Positions 1-12,900 of a stretch of DNA of 64,000 nt are shown here, piece by piece. Both the position numbers and the translations under genes were made by a program. Numbering within the stretch: the first letter of the stretch is position 1; every line of letters starts with the position of its first letter. The stretch lies in the NCBI GenBank assembly GCA_036971615.1, contig JAYKKR010000007.1:1116001-1180000 (forward strand), written 5' to 3'. The DNA is from Amyloporia xantha. Lineage: Eukaryota; Basidiomycota; Agaricomycetes; Polyporales; Adustoporiaceae. The notes below the pieces were generated by a model, which was given only the letters and a program-made list of their open reading frames with translations, was not told where the DNA came from and searched no databases.

Positions 1-370
1 TTTCTTATGTCCATGAGCATTAGTCAAGGCTAACGCATCGATGTTCTGGTATGGACGGATAGAAGTGATTGTTGAATCTGAAAGCCCATGAGACCGGGGA
101 CAAGAATGTTCAGATTTCAGTACCTGATATCAGATGTAGGCGACAAGGTGGTGGTACGCGTTAGATGTGAACTTCAAACTTGATCTCTACGTGGCAGTGG
201 ATATAAATGACAGATAGGACAGCCTGCAGATGCTCGAGCAGCGCTTTCTGGCGGAGGCTACAAGAGATAGACACCAGAACCTCATAGACGGAGAGGTGAC
301 CTCACTCATGGTATTTCAGCTTGCGGTCACGTGTATCATCATCGACGATTGACTCGAAAGGAGACCCGTA

Positions 371-1028
371 CAGTGTAGTGGCACTCCTTTTCACACCAAA
401 GTGAAATTTAAGTCTCACCAGCTCAAAACTAGATTTGAAAAAATTCTGAAGAGACAGATCAATTCAGAATTGACTAAACATACTTCCTGCATCATTGTTT
501 TTTAAACATTCAATGCCTATCTCACTTTCTACCTGAAAACATTCGCAGTGGCTTAGAGTCACGCAAAAGCACTCCTTTTCACAGCGTGACAGAGTGTGAC
601 AATTGCCTGCCGCGCCGTGAATTTGGCAGGTAGCGTGACACATGACATGCCGCAAGACAGTCGCGCGTCTGTCACACTTTCTCGGGTCAGACTCAAATAT
701 TTTGAATATCTCTGTCATATCATGTCCAATCCTCTCGTTACATGAGAGGAGTTTGCACCTATGGATATATTGTTTCAAGTCATGTGTACACAATTGTTTG
801 AATAGGCAGAGATTGAGAGTGAAAGCTATTGTAAAAGTGATCTCTACTCGATCTCACATGATTTTCGACCTTGAAAATACTGCATGTTCAATTCAACTCA
901 ACAGACCACTCTCAAATTTGGTACAATTGTAGCTTAGTACTACGAGAGTATATATGCAAAGTTTCACGGAAATCTGACACGATTTACGGAATGTATGTGT
1001 TGGTGTGAAAAGGAGTGCCGCTACACTG
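371..1028. mobile_element. Tc1/mariner-type MITE (non-autonomous)
   Basis: A 658-bp element bounded by 29-bp terminal inverted repeats at 371-399 and 1000-1028 that differ at one position. Both ends begin CAGTGTAG, and a TA dinucleotide flanks each side (369-370 and 1029-1030), the target-site duplication expected of Tc1/mariner elements. The short ORFs inside do not resemble a transposase, so it is non-autonomous. A 15-base piece of the terminal repeat (gcactccttttcaca) recurs internally at 569-583, perhaps a transposase-binding subrepeat or the scar of a nested copy. Family assignment rests on termini and TSD only. Confidence 0.85.
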
Positions 1029-2011
1029 TACTACACTGACACTGTTATATCTGTTACGCTCCAACAATAGGCAGCGCATTGTGTATCACGCTGCTTTCTG
1101 CGATGCTAATGCGCACTCGTCAGGCAGACAAACAGACGCTGGACTTCGCGTTTGGCGACAGAATTATGCAATAGGCTAATTCGACCGTCATTGTTCGTAC
1201 GCTGACCACACACCGCTTCTCCTTGTTTCTTTCGAAATTGCCGCTAACAGATACGTTATGTCTTGCCTTTGTTATGACCATATTCATCGAATGTGGAATT
1301 TCCATTGTCGTTCCAGACGACTCAAATGAAGTGGGAGATGCTGCTCTTTGAGATTTGGGCATTCCGGGCCTTGTAGATCTTTCTTACACGCATAGCAAGG
1401 TCCACAGATAGAGGGCCATGCCTGACAATCGGAGCGCCTGACGTGAGACGCCAGTAAGACAATTAAAATTTCGAATGGCACTGGCATTTCCTCAGGGTAA
1501 ACATTGTCCCATGAACTCTTGTGCTGCTGACATTCATCGTCCTAGTGCTCGGGAAATCGGGCCAAGAGGTGTGTGAAATTACAGCGTGATCACCTTTGAA
1601 AGTCGACACTCGATAGCAGTGGTGTGTTGTGTATTTTGGCATCTTTCAATGCGGAATATTTTGTCTGACAGATGATTCTGCTCGAAGGCGCATAACGCTA
1701 TAATGCGCAAGTCGGGACCCACCTGAAAATTGGCACATACTTGTTTCAATGCTTCCATGCTGTAATGGAATGCCTGTCCGACAAATTACGGATGAAACTC
1801 TTTCCTTGTCACGTCGATGCGGAAATTAAGCGGGTGAGAGCGACTCTTCCGTCAGAATGTTCATTTCTGATCACAAATTGAATATCGTGACCGAGAAGGC
1901 GCTCCGGAGAGGGAGTCGCTCAGGTGGATTAACGTCTCGAAAGGCGTTTGACTTGGCCCGGCTTGATATAAATGCAATGTCTATTATCTTGCGGAGGCTA
2001 TCCCTTTGGAT
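1029..2011. other. intergenic, no gene seen
   Basis: Between the MITE and the transporter start. Only short ORFs without recognisable domains or credible splice structure are present. The last few hundred bases presumably hold the promoter of the transporter at 2012, but I see no clear TATA box. Confidence 0.6.
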
Positions 2012-4017
2012 ATGTCGGGCGTTAACAATCCCACTACGGTATGCGGCCACTCTCAGGACGACTCCTGCGGTCAGAAGACATCGACAGTGACGGGAGTCCG
2101 CGAGATCTCACAGAGCACTTATGCATGTGGATCATGGCGTGCATGGTCTACGCGTAAGCTCAGGAGATAGATTTAGGCGTATACTCACTCACATTCGTTA
2201 TGCGCTCACAGTGGCTGGAGCTTGGATCCTGCAGTTCTGCGTCGTCGGCTTCGTGAGTGGTTTTAGGATGCACCTGACGTACGGGTCGTTGATGTGGGTT
2301 AGTAGATGTCGGCCTTCGGCGTGATGCAAACATACTATACAGAAGGATTTCTTGATAACGTCTCCGCCTCTGCGATCAGTTGGATTGGAAGTATACAGCT
2401 CTTTCTAGACCTCGCACTAGCTGCGCCTGGTGGCGCCTTGTGAGTACTTCGTCCGATGCATGGTCGACCGAACTGATTATATGTCCGTATGTATGTCCGA
2501 TAGGTTGGATAAAGGGCATTTCAGGTGTACTGTTGTCGTTGGTTCTCTGCTATTCAGCGTATGGTACGCCTGACGTGTCCACTTTCTTGGATATATCATC
2601 TCTGATGAAACTCAAACTGTCTCTTCGAATCATTTTACGGACATGGATCATCATCATCCTTTCCTTACGGAACTAGTCAGTTTCTGCTCTCACTGTCTAC
2701 ACCACACAAGTATTATCAAGTCTTCCTCTCCCAAGGAGTGGGAATGGGTACGGGGATCGGACTTGTATATCTGCCCACCTCTGTGATAGTGACGCAGCAC
2801 TTCAGACAGAATAAAGCGCTTGCAATGGTCAGATGTCCTTCATTTTTTAGGTGATGGTGGCTTATCTTCGGACTCAGGGACTCGTTATGTCCGGCGGTTC
2901 CCTGGGCGGCTTTGTGTTCTCCGGTAAGCGCCAGTACGGAGACGCTGGCACCTGAATAGACCTAACTTTCGCCTAGTCGCTATGAACTACCTCCTCAATA
3001 GCTCTCTGAACTTTGGACAAGCTATACGCGCATCTGCCTTTGGTTGTCTGGGACTGCTTGTCGTTGGGAATTTTCTCATATTCGAGCCCAGTATCGTGGG
3101 CCCAATTCCAGACGAAGCGCATGGTGAGGACTCAGAACACAAAGAGGCGCCACTGAAAGAAGAGCATGGCGACCAGACCCCGGAAATCCCCACGCAGACG
3201 GCTGGTACAGCTCCTTCAGTCTGGGACAGTAGATATCTCTGCTTTCTGGCGATGGGATTTTTGACGGGTCTTGGGAAATGGTTCCCTACCTACTACGTGC
3301 AGCTGTTCGCGCAGCAGCACGGCATCGATCACGGGCTTTCATTCTATGCTCTTGCAGTGATGAATGTTTCAAACATGTTCGGTCGCATTCTGCCTAACTG
3401 GCTCGGAGACCGATGGGGTACACTGGAAGTGTACATAGGGTGCTTGATCTGCGCAGGTACGCAACGGCGTTGCATGGCCCGGGAAACCTGATGGCTCTAA
3501 AGTATGCCTTTGAAGGAGGATTGGAGTTCGCCATGCTTGGATGTTCAACACCGTATGGTCTTGTCTTGTTCGTAATCTTGTACGTGAACTGTTCGCGAAT
3601 CCAAACTTTTCGCGCTCATTAGCAATTGATGCTCTCGCGGCACATTCAGCTATGGGTTCTTCCTTGGTGCTAGTACGCTCTCTTTATGGGTTTTCTTTCA
3701 CGTCTCACTGAAGTTCCATGCAAGCTGTTTCTCTGTATCTTCCCGCAGTGGCATCGATCAGCGATAGAGACACCGACGCTGGGTACGTGCATATTCACCG
3801 ATCATCTTGCGCAGGCTCGTTATGCGGAAGTTCATGAACCCATAGTAAGCGTATGGGCGTGGCACTTGTCCCTGTCGGAATCTCTTCGCTCATAGGCCCA
3901 CCGATCAGCGGTGCAATATTGGGTAGCCAATATGACTGGTGGAAGGGTGCAGTGTTTGCCTCGGTCAGAATCATAACTGTCTCATACGTACTCGTTCTCA
4001 TCCACGAATACTTTTGA
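2012..4017 (+). CDS. MFS transporter, monocarboxylate-porter type
   Basis: Eleven exons splice in perfect phase to 456 aa: 2012-2153, 2212-2252, 2306-2439, 2504-2563, 2677-2827, 2878-2923, 2977-3456, 3516-3579, 3650-3672, 3725-3782, 3846-4017. The product is a plasma-membrane-type major facilitator of the fungal MCT-like family. Supporting segments are the first helix (AGAWILQFCVVGF), the FGVMQTYY helix-1/2 region, GALLDKGHFR, the helix-4 stretch around GMGTGIGLVYLP, the hydrophilic central loop around PDEAHGEDSEHKE, the MFGRILPNWLGDRWG loop, and the late VPVGISSLIGPPISGAILG helix. Length is normal for the family (about 430-490 aa) and no inactivating change is seen, although two introns use the unusual donor GTCAGA or tiny 23-nt exons occur. 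The substrate cannot be told from sequence; family members are annotated for monocarboxylates and sometimes riboflavin. It stands alone beside a gene-poor region. Confidence 0.85.
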
Positions 4018-4699
4018 CAGGTCACAATGATCGCTGGTGCAATGATTGCTTGTAATGGCAGAGTCCCTGCCGTGCGACGAGGTCGAGTGGAATCACTGGC
4101 ATAGCAGCTCATATTTCGCTCGGTGTCCTTGACTCGACAATTTGGGCAGCTACGTCAAGAGGACTCCAAATGACATCTGCCGCACTCAGGTAAGATAGTA
4201 TTCCGCTAGGGAGCCGCGAGTAACACTGCCCGAGCTGGCGATAGTCGACAGCGGTGGCTAATGACGAGCTCCACTGCAGAACCTACGGTCTGATACCACA
4301 CGAAAGGAAGAAATATTTACAGACCCTTGTTTGTACGTACGAGTCCTGCAGATAAGACAGAGCGTTGTCAGAGTATGGCCACGTGTGGTTGATGAATAAA
4401 CAGAAAACAGGAGATCTCTTACAACAGTATTGGTTTGTCAAGAAAACATCCCGCTGCGGTGGCATTTCATAGTATAAGCTCACTCAGTCATAAAGGAAGG
4501 TGAAGAACCAACGGAAATTTATTCATGTTCCACACAAACGACCACTTACCCATGTGTGGCGCGACGCAGGTCCAGAACACCAGATCCACCATCACTCTTC
4601 TAAGCTTCCACGCAGTCTGCCAGAAAACGGTCTCGATGCCCATGGACTGCCGCGATTAGAGTGGTCAGAATTGAAACCGGACGGATAGACGGGCATCCT

Positions 4700-5900
4700 A
4701 GCGGCGTCGGACTCGGTAGGTACTGGATATGTAGTCGGCGTGGATGTGATAGTGCCGATCATATGCATCTAGGCCCATTGCTCTTCCAGAGCTGAAGGAA
4801 GGCATAGTCGCGTCGTGGTCGAGCCGATGGTCGTGGAATCGCTCGCTACGGACGCGGTCTACCATTGAGAACGCTCGATCGTTGTAATCCAGACTGGTGG
4901 TGGGATCCGCCTACGCCTGAAACGGAGATGGAGGTCTTGCAGACAAGGGCGTATAACTGTTAGGAGTCAAGAAAAGTCCGTGCAAAGCCCACCGAGTATG
5001 CTTCAATGATTGCAGTTGTCAGGTGCTGAACCCAGCGGAAGCACCGCCTTCTCGTCCAAGTTGACTGTGGTATTTGGCTTGTCACATGAATGACGGTGCA
5101 CGCCTGAACAGGACACAAGGTCCAATAACTGCAAACCAATCTACGAGGAACGTTAGCACGGCGGAACAAGGCAATCACAAAACCACAAAGTGAATGGCGA
5201 AGCCACCCCTCGCATGGCCGCCAAGACCACGAGACTCGGTGGGACCGGCATCGCGCAATCTGAATCGTGGCTGACAAGCAGCCTCGGAACATCCATTATC
5301 GCGGTAGGCCATCTTGAGGAAGCCCGATAGGAATGCGGCAGATCGAAAGACACGTAGAGTCCTTGACACTGTACGTGCTCGGACGAACAGGCCCTGGAAG
5401 AAGTCCGAGATGCAGGGGCTGATCAGGTTGACTGCCATATACGCTCATTCGAGTTAAAAGTGTAACACAGCATCTGTGTCCATTAAAAACGCGTGCGATA
5501 GCGCAGAAATGGCGCGTGCACTTCGCACAGTCACTGTACCGCAGCGGCGCTGCATCACAGTTCGCAGCTATCTTTCTGACCCCAATACTTGAGCTACAGA
5601 GACGCATGGGGACCTGCTGAGACCAATCTGACAAGGAATAGGTGCTCAAAAATCAACCATGTTCGTCAAGTAGGAAGTGATCACGGAGATTAGCTTCTCA
5701 CAAAAATAGACGCCGAATTGACAGAAGCTGCCCTGTGTAAACCCGGGCCATAAGATAGGCTTAAGAGCTCCGCGTCTTGAGTTGGACCGTGGAGGGATCA
5801 CAAAGAGGCCCTGTGGACAATCTCGTGAACAGCACCATCGCCAGAGAGGGCCAGAGACAGAACGAGGGTGTTTGAGTACGACCCAAACGCGATCAGCTGA
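4700..5900 (-). pseudogene. possible decayed seven-TM receptor remnant
   Basis: On the minus strand, short segments in different frames follow the order of a fungal GPCR-like membrane protein: NTLVLSLALSG (about 5870), AVNLISPCISDFFQG (about 5410-5450, like helix 2), a stretch ending FAIHFVVL (about 5180, like the end of helix 3), then NVPRRLVCSYW (about 5140). Stops and frame changes separate them, and I could not build an intron set that restores one frame. The likeness is weak and judged by eye. It could equally be a very diverged gene or chance hydrophobic sequence. Confidence 0.25.
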
Positions 5901-7982
5901 CCTTACCACGAGACGACCGGATCCCAAATAGGACGGTTACAATCGGACGGAGGGCGCGATTGCAAGCATAGCGTCCCCTGAAAGAAGCCGATGTCCTAGG
6001 AAGAAGATGGCAAACGCGCGGACGTTGAATTGATATGTCTATAGACATGAGCGTGAGTCGCCGGCAGGGAGGGAAGAGAGGACAGGTGGGCAAGAAGAGC
6101 TGGACGATACATCGAGGCGGCCAGTCAGTGGCTATTGGTTTCTTCCTGTTATCAGGACATGTACATGGTGTCGGAGGATGGGGAACTGTTGGCAGATAGA
6201 CGACGTCGACGTATAGAATTCGAGCGTTTGACGCATGCATGCCAATAATCACATGTCTCTGCCTCCCATCCTCCCAGGATCCCATCTTGAAATTTGAGTC
6301 CGCGAAAAGTGGAGACGGTCGCCGCAATTTGACTAGTGGATTGGCTTGCCTAGCGAAGTTAATCGCATGTGGCAACACGCTAGGAAGGGTCCCTGATTCC
6401 AGTGAACGGGGGTGAATGACGACGTGCGAAGACGAGCGTGTACGTATAGTGCCGAACGTGCATGGATCCGTCGGACTGGAAGAATCAGCGTTAGATGTAT
6501 CCTTGTGCCCGCCGAGTTGAAATGGGGTTGCAGGCTCAGGGCGAATCCGAGCACAGCCTTCAGGCCTTCTGCCGCACCCGTGTGGTCGGAAGAGACGACG
6601 AAACGAGACGAACAGACGTGGTTGTTCTGGACAATTGTCGTATTTGGAAGGTGGCCACAGGCGCCGACGATCTTGGGGGACGCCGAGTTAGCCAACTCGA
6701 GCCCTGGATTGACCTCCTCCTCAACCAGGATAGCAATAACGTACTCATAGCTCCAACCCGATATTGGTTCTGAGTCGCACAAAGGATGACAATACTCACG
6801 CGAAGTCGTCGAAACATTGGACGGAGAAGAGGGAAGCAGAAATGAGCGTCGATTGGTCAAAAGCGGCGTCAAAACCTTCATATGTTTAGCTTTCGCTATT
6901 AGTCCATACAGGGTACTACGCGGGATGCTTATCTGCGCCACTGAAACAAGTAATCTTCCTCCGAGAATAAGCCTAAGACCGTAATGTATATCGCGAAAAA
7001 TGAGCGAGATGCGAAGAAAAATCGCGAAGGAGAGGTATGGGTACTGCGTCAAGCCCCTGAGTCCTTGACCAGGATAATGGCGAATTTACAACTCAGCAGA
7101 GGAGGGTGTTCGTCGACTTTCGTCATAAAAGAACGCAGAGGTTGTGGAGTGCAATCGTTTCGGTGGATACTTTCCATTTTAGGAAGGAAGGCGCTACCAT
7201 CATGACTGAAGCGCCACCCTGCAAAAAATTGTGAGCGACGTCAGCTATGTACACACGTTCTCTCTCCGTCACCGTTCGGACGACAAACGGCCGTGCAACG
7301 TTCATCGCCAAACATTCGAATTCGTGCGGTGGGTATGTTCGCTATCGCACAGCCTCACGATGCTAGCCAGAAGCACTGAAATGAGTCTTCGAGTGGCACA
7401 ATGCGTACGTCCTGCTGGCAGCCGTCTAAATTGATGTGATGGCCAGCATCATGGTACGACCAATTGCCGCTGCATATGAAGGTTCGTTCACACCGTTTCC
7501 ATGGCTGGTGAGGCAACAGGCATCCCAACGAACGGAACCGACGCGCTTGTCGGTCTGTCTTCCTGACGGTGTCGCAGGGGAAGAGACCCTGAAAGATAAC
7601 GACGGCGGTGAGAGTGGAGCGGATCCTATCAATAGGCAGAAGAAAAAACTTCCCGAAGCCGTCCGATCGGGGGTCACTTCAGACGGGATTGCCTTTTACG
7701 ACTCAACGCCCGCATCGATACCTGGGATTTCGACACTCTCGTCCCAAATAGGCAACCACGGTATTTGATGATGCCTTTGGGGCCTGCCTTACGTGCCCCG
7801 AGTCCGACCAGTCCTGCCTCCAATCTTGCCGACCGCCCGTCGCGCGCCACCCCTTTTCCTGTGCCGCTCCCATTCCGCTCCACATGCGGCCTCCAAACCT
7901 GGCAACTTGGCGAAAACTCGCTCTTGACAAAGACCGCATAATCCTTTTTCTCACGACCCCACCGACCATGTCGTCCGAAACA
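5901..7982. other. gene-poor region, nothing recognised
   Basis: Contains a 239-codon minus-strand ORF (6333-7052) and several ORFs near 100 codons on both strands. None shows domain motifs, credible splice continuation or membrane and signal features that I recognise. The last part leads into the phosphatase promoter. Confidence 0.5.
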
Positions 7983-7989
7983 TATATAA
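7983..7989 (+). promoter_or_regulatory. TATA box of the HAD phosphatase gene
   Basis: TATATAA lies 170 bases upstream of the ATG at 8159. It is followed by a C/T-rich leader, a common core-promoter layout for well-expressed basidiomycete genes. Confidence 0.6.
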
Positions 7990-8158
7990 GGGGCCAGTGG
8001 ATACCTCAATCCGCCATCCTCAGTCAGACTCGAAACAAAGCCGACTGTCATCCGACATAAAAGCCCACCCACCTCACTCCAATCCTCCATACTTTCGTCT
8101 GAACGAACTCAAACACTTCTGACTTTACTCATCTACTCCTTTCCAATCACTCGTCATC

Positions 8159-9328
8159 ATGTCTTTGGAAACCACCACGTCTTTCTTCGCTGATGCCGTC
8201 CTCTTCGACATGGTGAGTCATTTCTTGTAAAGGTTTCACCAACATCCTGCTGACTCTTCCATGTGCAGGACGGTACCCTCACCGACTCCATCTCCGCTGT
8301 TGAGGCGGCATGGGGCAAGGTCGCAAAGGACATAGGGCAGGACCCGGCCTACGTGATAGCCGCCACACACGGCAAACGCGCCGTCGACAACCTCGCCCAG
8401 TTCAAGCCCCATATCAAGGACCACGAGATCGAGCAAGAGGTCCAGGCGTTCGAGGAGTCCATCCTCTACTTCGCCGACGCTTACCACAGGCACGGCCCCG
8501 GCTCTCGCCAAAATTCGCCTCTCGTGTCTCCCGCCGACTCCGGCGCAAGCACCCCCGCTCTCACTCCTGGCGGCTCAGCGCCTTCATCCCGCACGTCTTC
8601 GCGCGCATCGTCTTTCGCTGGTGGCTTGAGCAACCTCACCGCCTTCCGCAGGCGTCCGTCGTTCTTGCACCGTGTCAGCAGCCTGTTGACGATGAGCTCC
8701 GGCCCCGACCGTGTCCGCGTCGCCGACTCGACGGTGGAGGAGGACGAGGAGAGCGTCTTCGAGACAAAGGAGGAGAAGAAGGATATGCTGCACCAGTTGC
8801 AGGCCTGGCAGCTGGAGGCGGCTGCGATTGACCGCTCCGTCCGCATCCTCCCCGGTGTGAAGAGGATGATCGATTCCATTCCTCAGGGGCGCTACGCAGT
8901 GGCGACGTCTGGCGCAAAAACTTACGGTATGTTGCTTTCTTAACAGATGCATTTCGAGCTCGTCGCTCATTCTACTTGCTCTAGCATATGGCTGCATGAC
9001 CCGTGTCGGCATTACCCCGCCGCCCGTCACCATCACGGCCGACGACAAGCGTCTCAAGGCCGGCAAGCCTGCGCCCGACCCCTTCCTGCTCGCTGCCGAG
9101 TGCCTCGGTTTTGACGCGAAGAAGTGTGTCGTCTTCGAGGACTCGCCCTCCGGTATCAAGGCTGGTGTCGCCTCCGGCGCGACCGTCATCGCTGTCTGCA
9201 CGTCGCACGAGCGTGCAAAGATCGAGAACTGCGGCGCGCACTTCCTCGTCGAGAACATGGACAAGGTCCACTGCGAGCCCGTCGAGGTTGACGGCGAGCT
9301 GAAGCTCAAATTCTCCATCCTCGAGTGA
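8159..9328 (+). CDS. HAD-family sugar/glycerol phosphatase with Ser-rich insert
   Basis: Three exons (8159-8212, 8269-8926, 8985-9328) give 351 aa. It is a cytosolic haloacid-dehalogenase phosphatase of the glycerol-3-phosphatase / 2-deoxyglucose-6-phosphatase (GPP/DOG) type. Motif I is FDMDGTL at the exon 1-2 junction (nucleophile and acid/base Asp), motif II lies in YAVATSGA, motif III is the Lys of KAGKPAPDPF, and motif IV is the acidic pair of VFEDSPSG. Relatives are near 250 aa. The extra length is a Ser/Pro-rich, basic then acidic stretch at about residues 93-188, inside the cap region, which looks disordered and phosphorylatable. Codon use is very GC-rich and a TATA box is present, suggesting strong expression. 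The exact substrate (glycerol phosphate or a sugar phosphate) is not determinable here. Confidence 0.9.
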
Positions 9329-9913
9329 AGGAGTCCTGCGTAAGCTGTTGGCGGTGGAGGTGCGCCGCGATGTGGAGGAGTGTATATGTGTAGCCCTAGC
9401 TTTCTTTGCCCCCTCATGACTTTCCCGAGTACTCTTGCTTTCGATTCGCACATCACTTTCACTGCGGGACAGTTGTATACTATAATGTTTAGATGTCTTC
9501 CTCATATCAAATGCAATATGATACCAATTTCAATCATGCGTCTCGGTGTGATTCTGACTTGTATGAATTCAGTACGTGAGGATTTGCTTACCGACTTTGG
9601 AGCTACGATGACGCTCGTCTGAATCTCAATGTTGCAGCTCGCTGGAGTCATCGGGTCCTGATCATGTGATCTATTCCCGTGCGCGACTCATTTACGCGAC
9701 GCGTCCGCGCCGAGCTCGCAACTTCCTGTGTCTTCGCCAAACTTCGTCGAATCTTCAGACTGATATTGTTTCTGGGTCTCCATTCTCTACATGGTATTCA
9801 ATCAAATTGAGACATTTATCTGTGCTTGATCATTCCAAGTTCGACCACTGCCGTCGAGCGAACCAATCGGGAACTAGAAGCCTCAAGACCATAGGGCACA
9901 ATAACCTCCCGCT
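9329..9913 (+). other. 3' region of phosphatase and RAD4 promoter
   Basis: Holds the phosphatase 3' UTR and the RAD4 upstream region. A MluI-type hexamer ACGCGT lies at 9699-9704, about 210 bases before the RAD4 ATG. No gene is seen. Confidence 0.5.
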
Positions 9914-12900
9914 ATGTCTGGTAGTGTCGAGAACAGTTCCGTAGCTGGAGGAGACAGCGACGATGATTTTGATTGGGAGGAGGTCGTCGTTCCTCAGGCT
10001 GACCAGCAGCCGGAGGCCTCCTCGAGCGGTCTCAATATCGACCTGCAGGAAGGCCCTTCGAGTTCAGAGAGACCGAACATCGAGATCACTATTCAGACGC
10101 AGAGGAGATCGAAGAAGGGTAGCCCGTCCAAGTACGTATCCTGCGCTATGTCTGACTTGCTAGCTCAGGGCCCTGATAGATTGAGTCAGGAAGAACCCCA
10201 GGGCGGAGCAGATGTACGCTGAACGTCTGGTGCGGCTCATGTGTCACCAGATCCATACCGTGGCTCTGCTTGCAAATGCGAGAATACGCAATAAGTGGCT
10301 CAACGATCCTCTCTTGCATGTACGTTATCTACAGTCGCGCATCGTCCTCGCCCATAGCACAATACTCATGCTGTGGCTCTAGGCGAGGCTCATGTCGCTC
10401 ACGCCATTGCACTTGCAGAATGCACTTGCCACGATCACTAAGTCCCGTATCCCCGAAGCAGCACAGCGAGGTCGCATGTTCGAGTCGGCTGTCGCGCGCC
10501 TGGCCGAGTGGTGGAGTCACAGCTTTCGAGTCGAGCTCACTGGCCACATCAAAAGCCGGACCTTCGACGAGGTACAGAAGCTCATTTCCGCAGATGTGAA
10601 GGGAAAGGGGAAAGCCCGTGCGCGAGACGATGATTCAGATGAGGAGGAAGAGGGGGAGGTGATCAGAAGCGAGAAGAGCTTGATGAAACATGCGTTGATG
10701 ATGCGTGGTTCGAGGGATACCAGTGCTCAGCTGTTTACCGCGTTGTGCAGAGCGTTGGGCATTCCTGCGCGGTTGGTCGTCAGTCTGCAGAGTGTGCCAT
10801 GGCAGGCGAGCGTTGGGAAGCCCAAACCTCCCGCCAAGAAAGATAAGGGTAAGGCGAAGGCAGCACCGACTGGTAAGACTCCTGCGCCAGAGGATGAGGA
10901 GGACGACAACGACATGGATATGGAAGAAGTCAGGATACCCGGTTCGCCATCTATCGCTGTGGGCGCCTCGAACAAGGGCAAGGGCAAAGCGAAGGACGAC
11001 GGCGTGTTCTCTGGCGTGGGTCAACGTCTCGACGGAAACACTCCAGCATCTCCCGCAGGAGCGGAAAAAGGTAAACAGAAGGCATCCCCAGTTATCAAAC
11101 TGAGGAAACAAAGAGGTCGCAAGCTCGGCTCCGCCCCAACTGAGCAGCCCAAGAGAAGTGGGTTGTTATCATTCAGGTCATTTCGGAGGGTCTAACGGCT
11201 GATTGTCCCTGCCCCGTTGCGTTCGGTATTTTTGGTGCACGCAGGAGAGCGCACTCCTGATCCCACAGTGACCCCGCCGGTGTTCTGGACGGAGGTGTTT
11301 TCTCGTGCAGATGCACGCTGGCTCTCCATTGATCCAATTCGGTACATCATCAATAAACGCAAGGCCTTTGACCCTACTCCCAATCCAAACGCTTCAGTGA
11401 AACCAGACCGCACTCGACCCCTCAAGATCGAGAATCGGATGGTATATGTAGTCGCATTTGAGGAGGATAACTACGCTAGAGATGTTACGCCGAGATATGC
11501 ACGGGAGTTTGGCGCGAAAGTCTCCAAGATGCAACAGGGTGGTAAGGGCAGGAAGGAGTGGTGGGAGAAAATCATTGGCTTGGTCCAGCGGCCTTATCGA
11601 CTGGTGAGTCTGGTGGCTATCTATTCTTTTCTCTCCGCCCTCGTGGATGCTGCGTGCACGTTTCGTGAGACGAGTCACAAACTTACGCACTACCGTTCTT
11701 GCAACAGCACAGAGATGATCTTGAAGACGATGAGCTCCAGAACAACCAGCTTACCGAAGGCATGCCCTCTTCCATGGCAGGCTTTAAGGACCATCCACTG
11801 TAAGGACCAGTCACTATTGAACTATCTGTGAGTTGTGTTATTCAGGGTTTCTTAACGCTAGCTACGTCCTTGAGCGGCATCTGAAACGTGACCAAGTCAT
11901 CCATCCTCTGGTCGAATTAGGCAAGTTTCGAGGAGAACCGGTCTATCCACGTTCGAACGTCATCGCTTTGAAGACCGCAGAAAACTGGATGCGCCAGGGG
12001 CGGAAAGGTGCGAGAAGGAGCCCAACCAATGAAGTGGGTGAAGCAACGAGCGATGACAGTGAATAAACAACGTGCGATAGAGATGGCCATGGCGGATAGA
12101 AAAGATAGGACTACTCCTGAGCGAGAAGCTGAGGGAGAGGGCTTCGCCAGCGAAGATGGCGTCATGCAAGGTTTGTATGCTGCGAGCCAGACGGAGCTGT
12201 ATCAGCCTCCACCAGTAGTAGATGTGAGTCTAATTGATTCTCCCTTGCACACATTCTCTTGAATCAATAGTATCAGGGCAAAGTGCCGAAGAACGACTTC
12301 GGCAATATCGATCTGTACGTTCCGACGATGCTACCCGCGGGTGCCGCATACATTCCTTGTGAGTTGATATTTGTAGATGTTGCGGACTCAAGTACTGAGC
12401 CTCTACTGGGAACTACAGATAAAGGAACAGCCAAGATCGCGCGGCAATTAGGATTTGATTATGCGGAGGCTGTTGTGAGTTCCTCTATGTATTGTAATCT
12501 GTCTTCACATAGGGAACATCTTTCTTTTAGACAAGCTTTGAATTCAAGAAACGAAAGGCGTTTCCGGTCATTTCTGGTGTAGTCGTTGCGGCAGAAAACG
12601 AAGAGACTTTACTCGAGGTGGGTGTCATAATCAATTTCTTCAGACGAGTTTCCTTACTGTCGCTTGGCTTGATTGTCGTCACCTAAGGCGTATTGGGAAG
12701 CCGAGCACGACGCCGAAGAGAAGAGACAAGCCAAACGGGAGGAACAAGTCATCAAAAGATGGACAAAGCTCATCCACGGTCTCAGGATCAGGCAGCGCCT
12801 CCAAGAACAATATGCCCACACAGATCAACGGGAGAACTTGCCTGCAGGACCCGATGAGGAGGTCCGTGCTCCCACCCATCTCATGCAAACATCAATCTGA

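Noticed and set aside
6333..7052. 239-codon minus-strand ORF
   Set aside because: No domain, no plausible splice partners, composition like the surrounding non-coding sequence; likely chance.
12008..12059. 52-nt intron in RAD4
   Set aside because: It restores the frame but removes a conserved BHD2 segment; a one-base excess is preferred.
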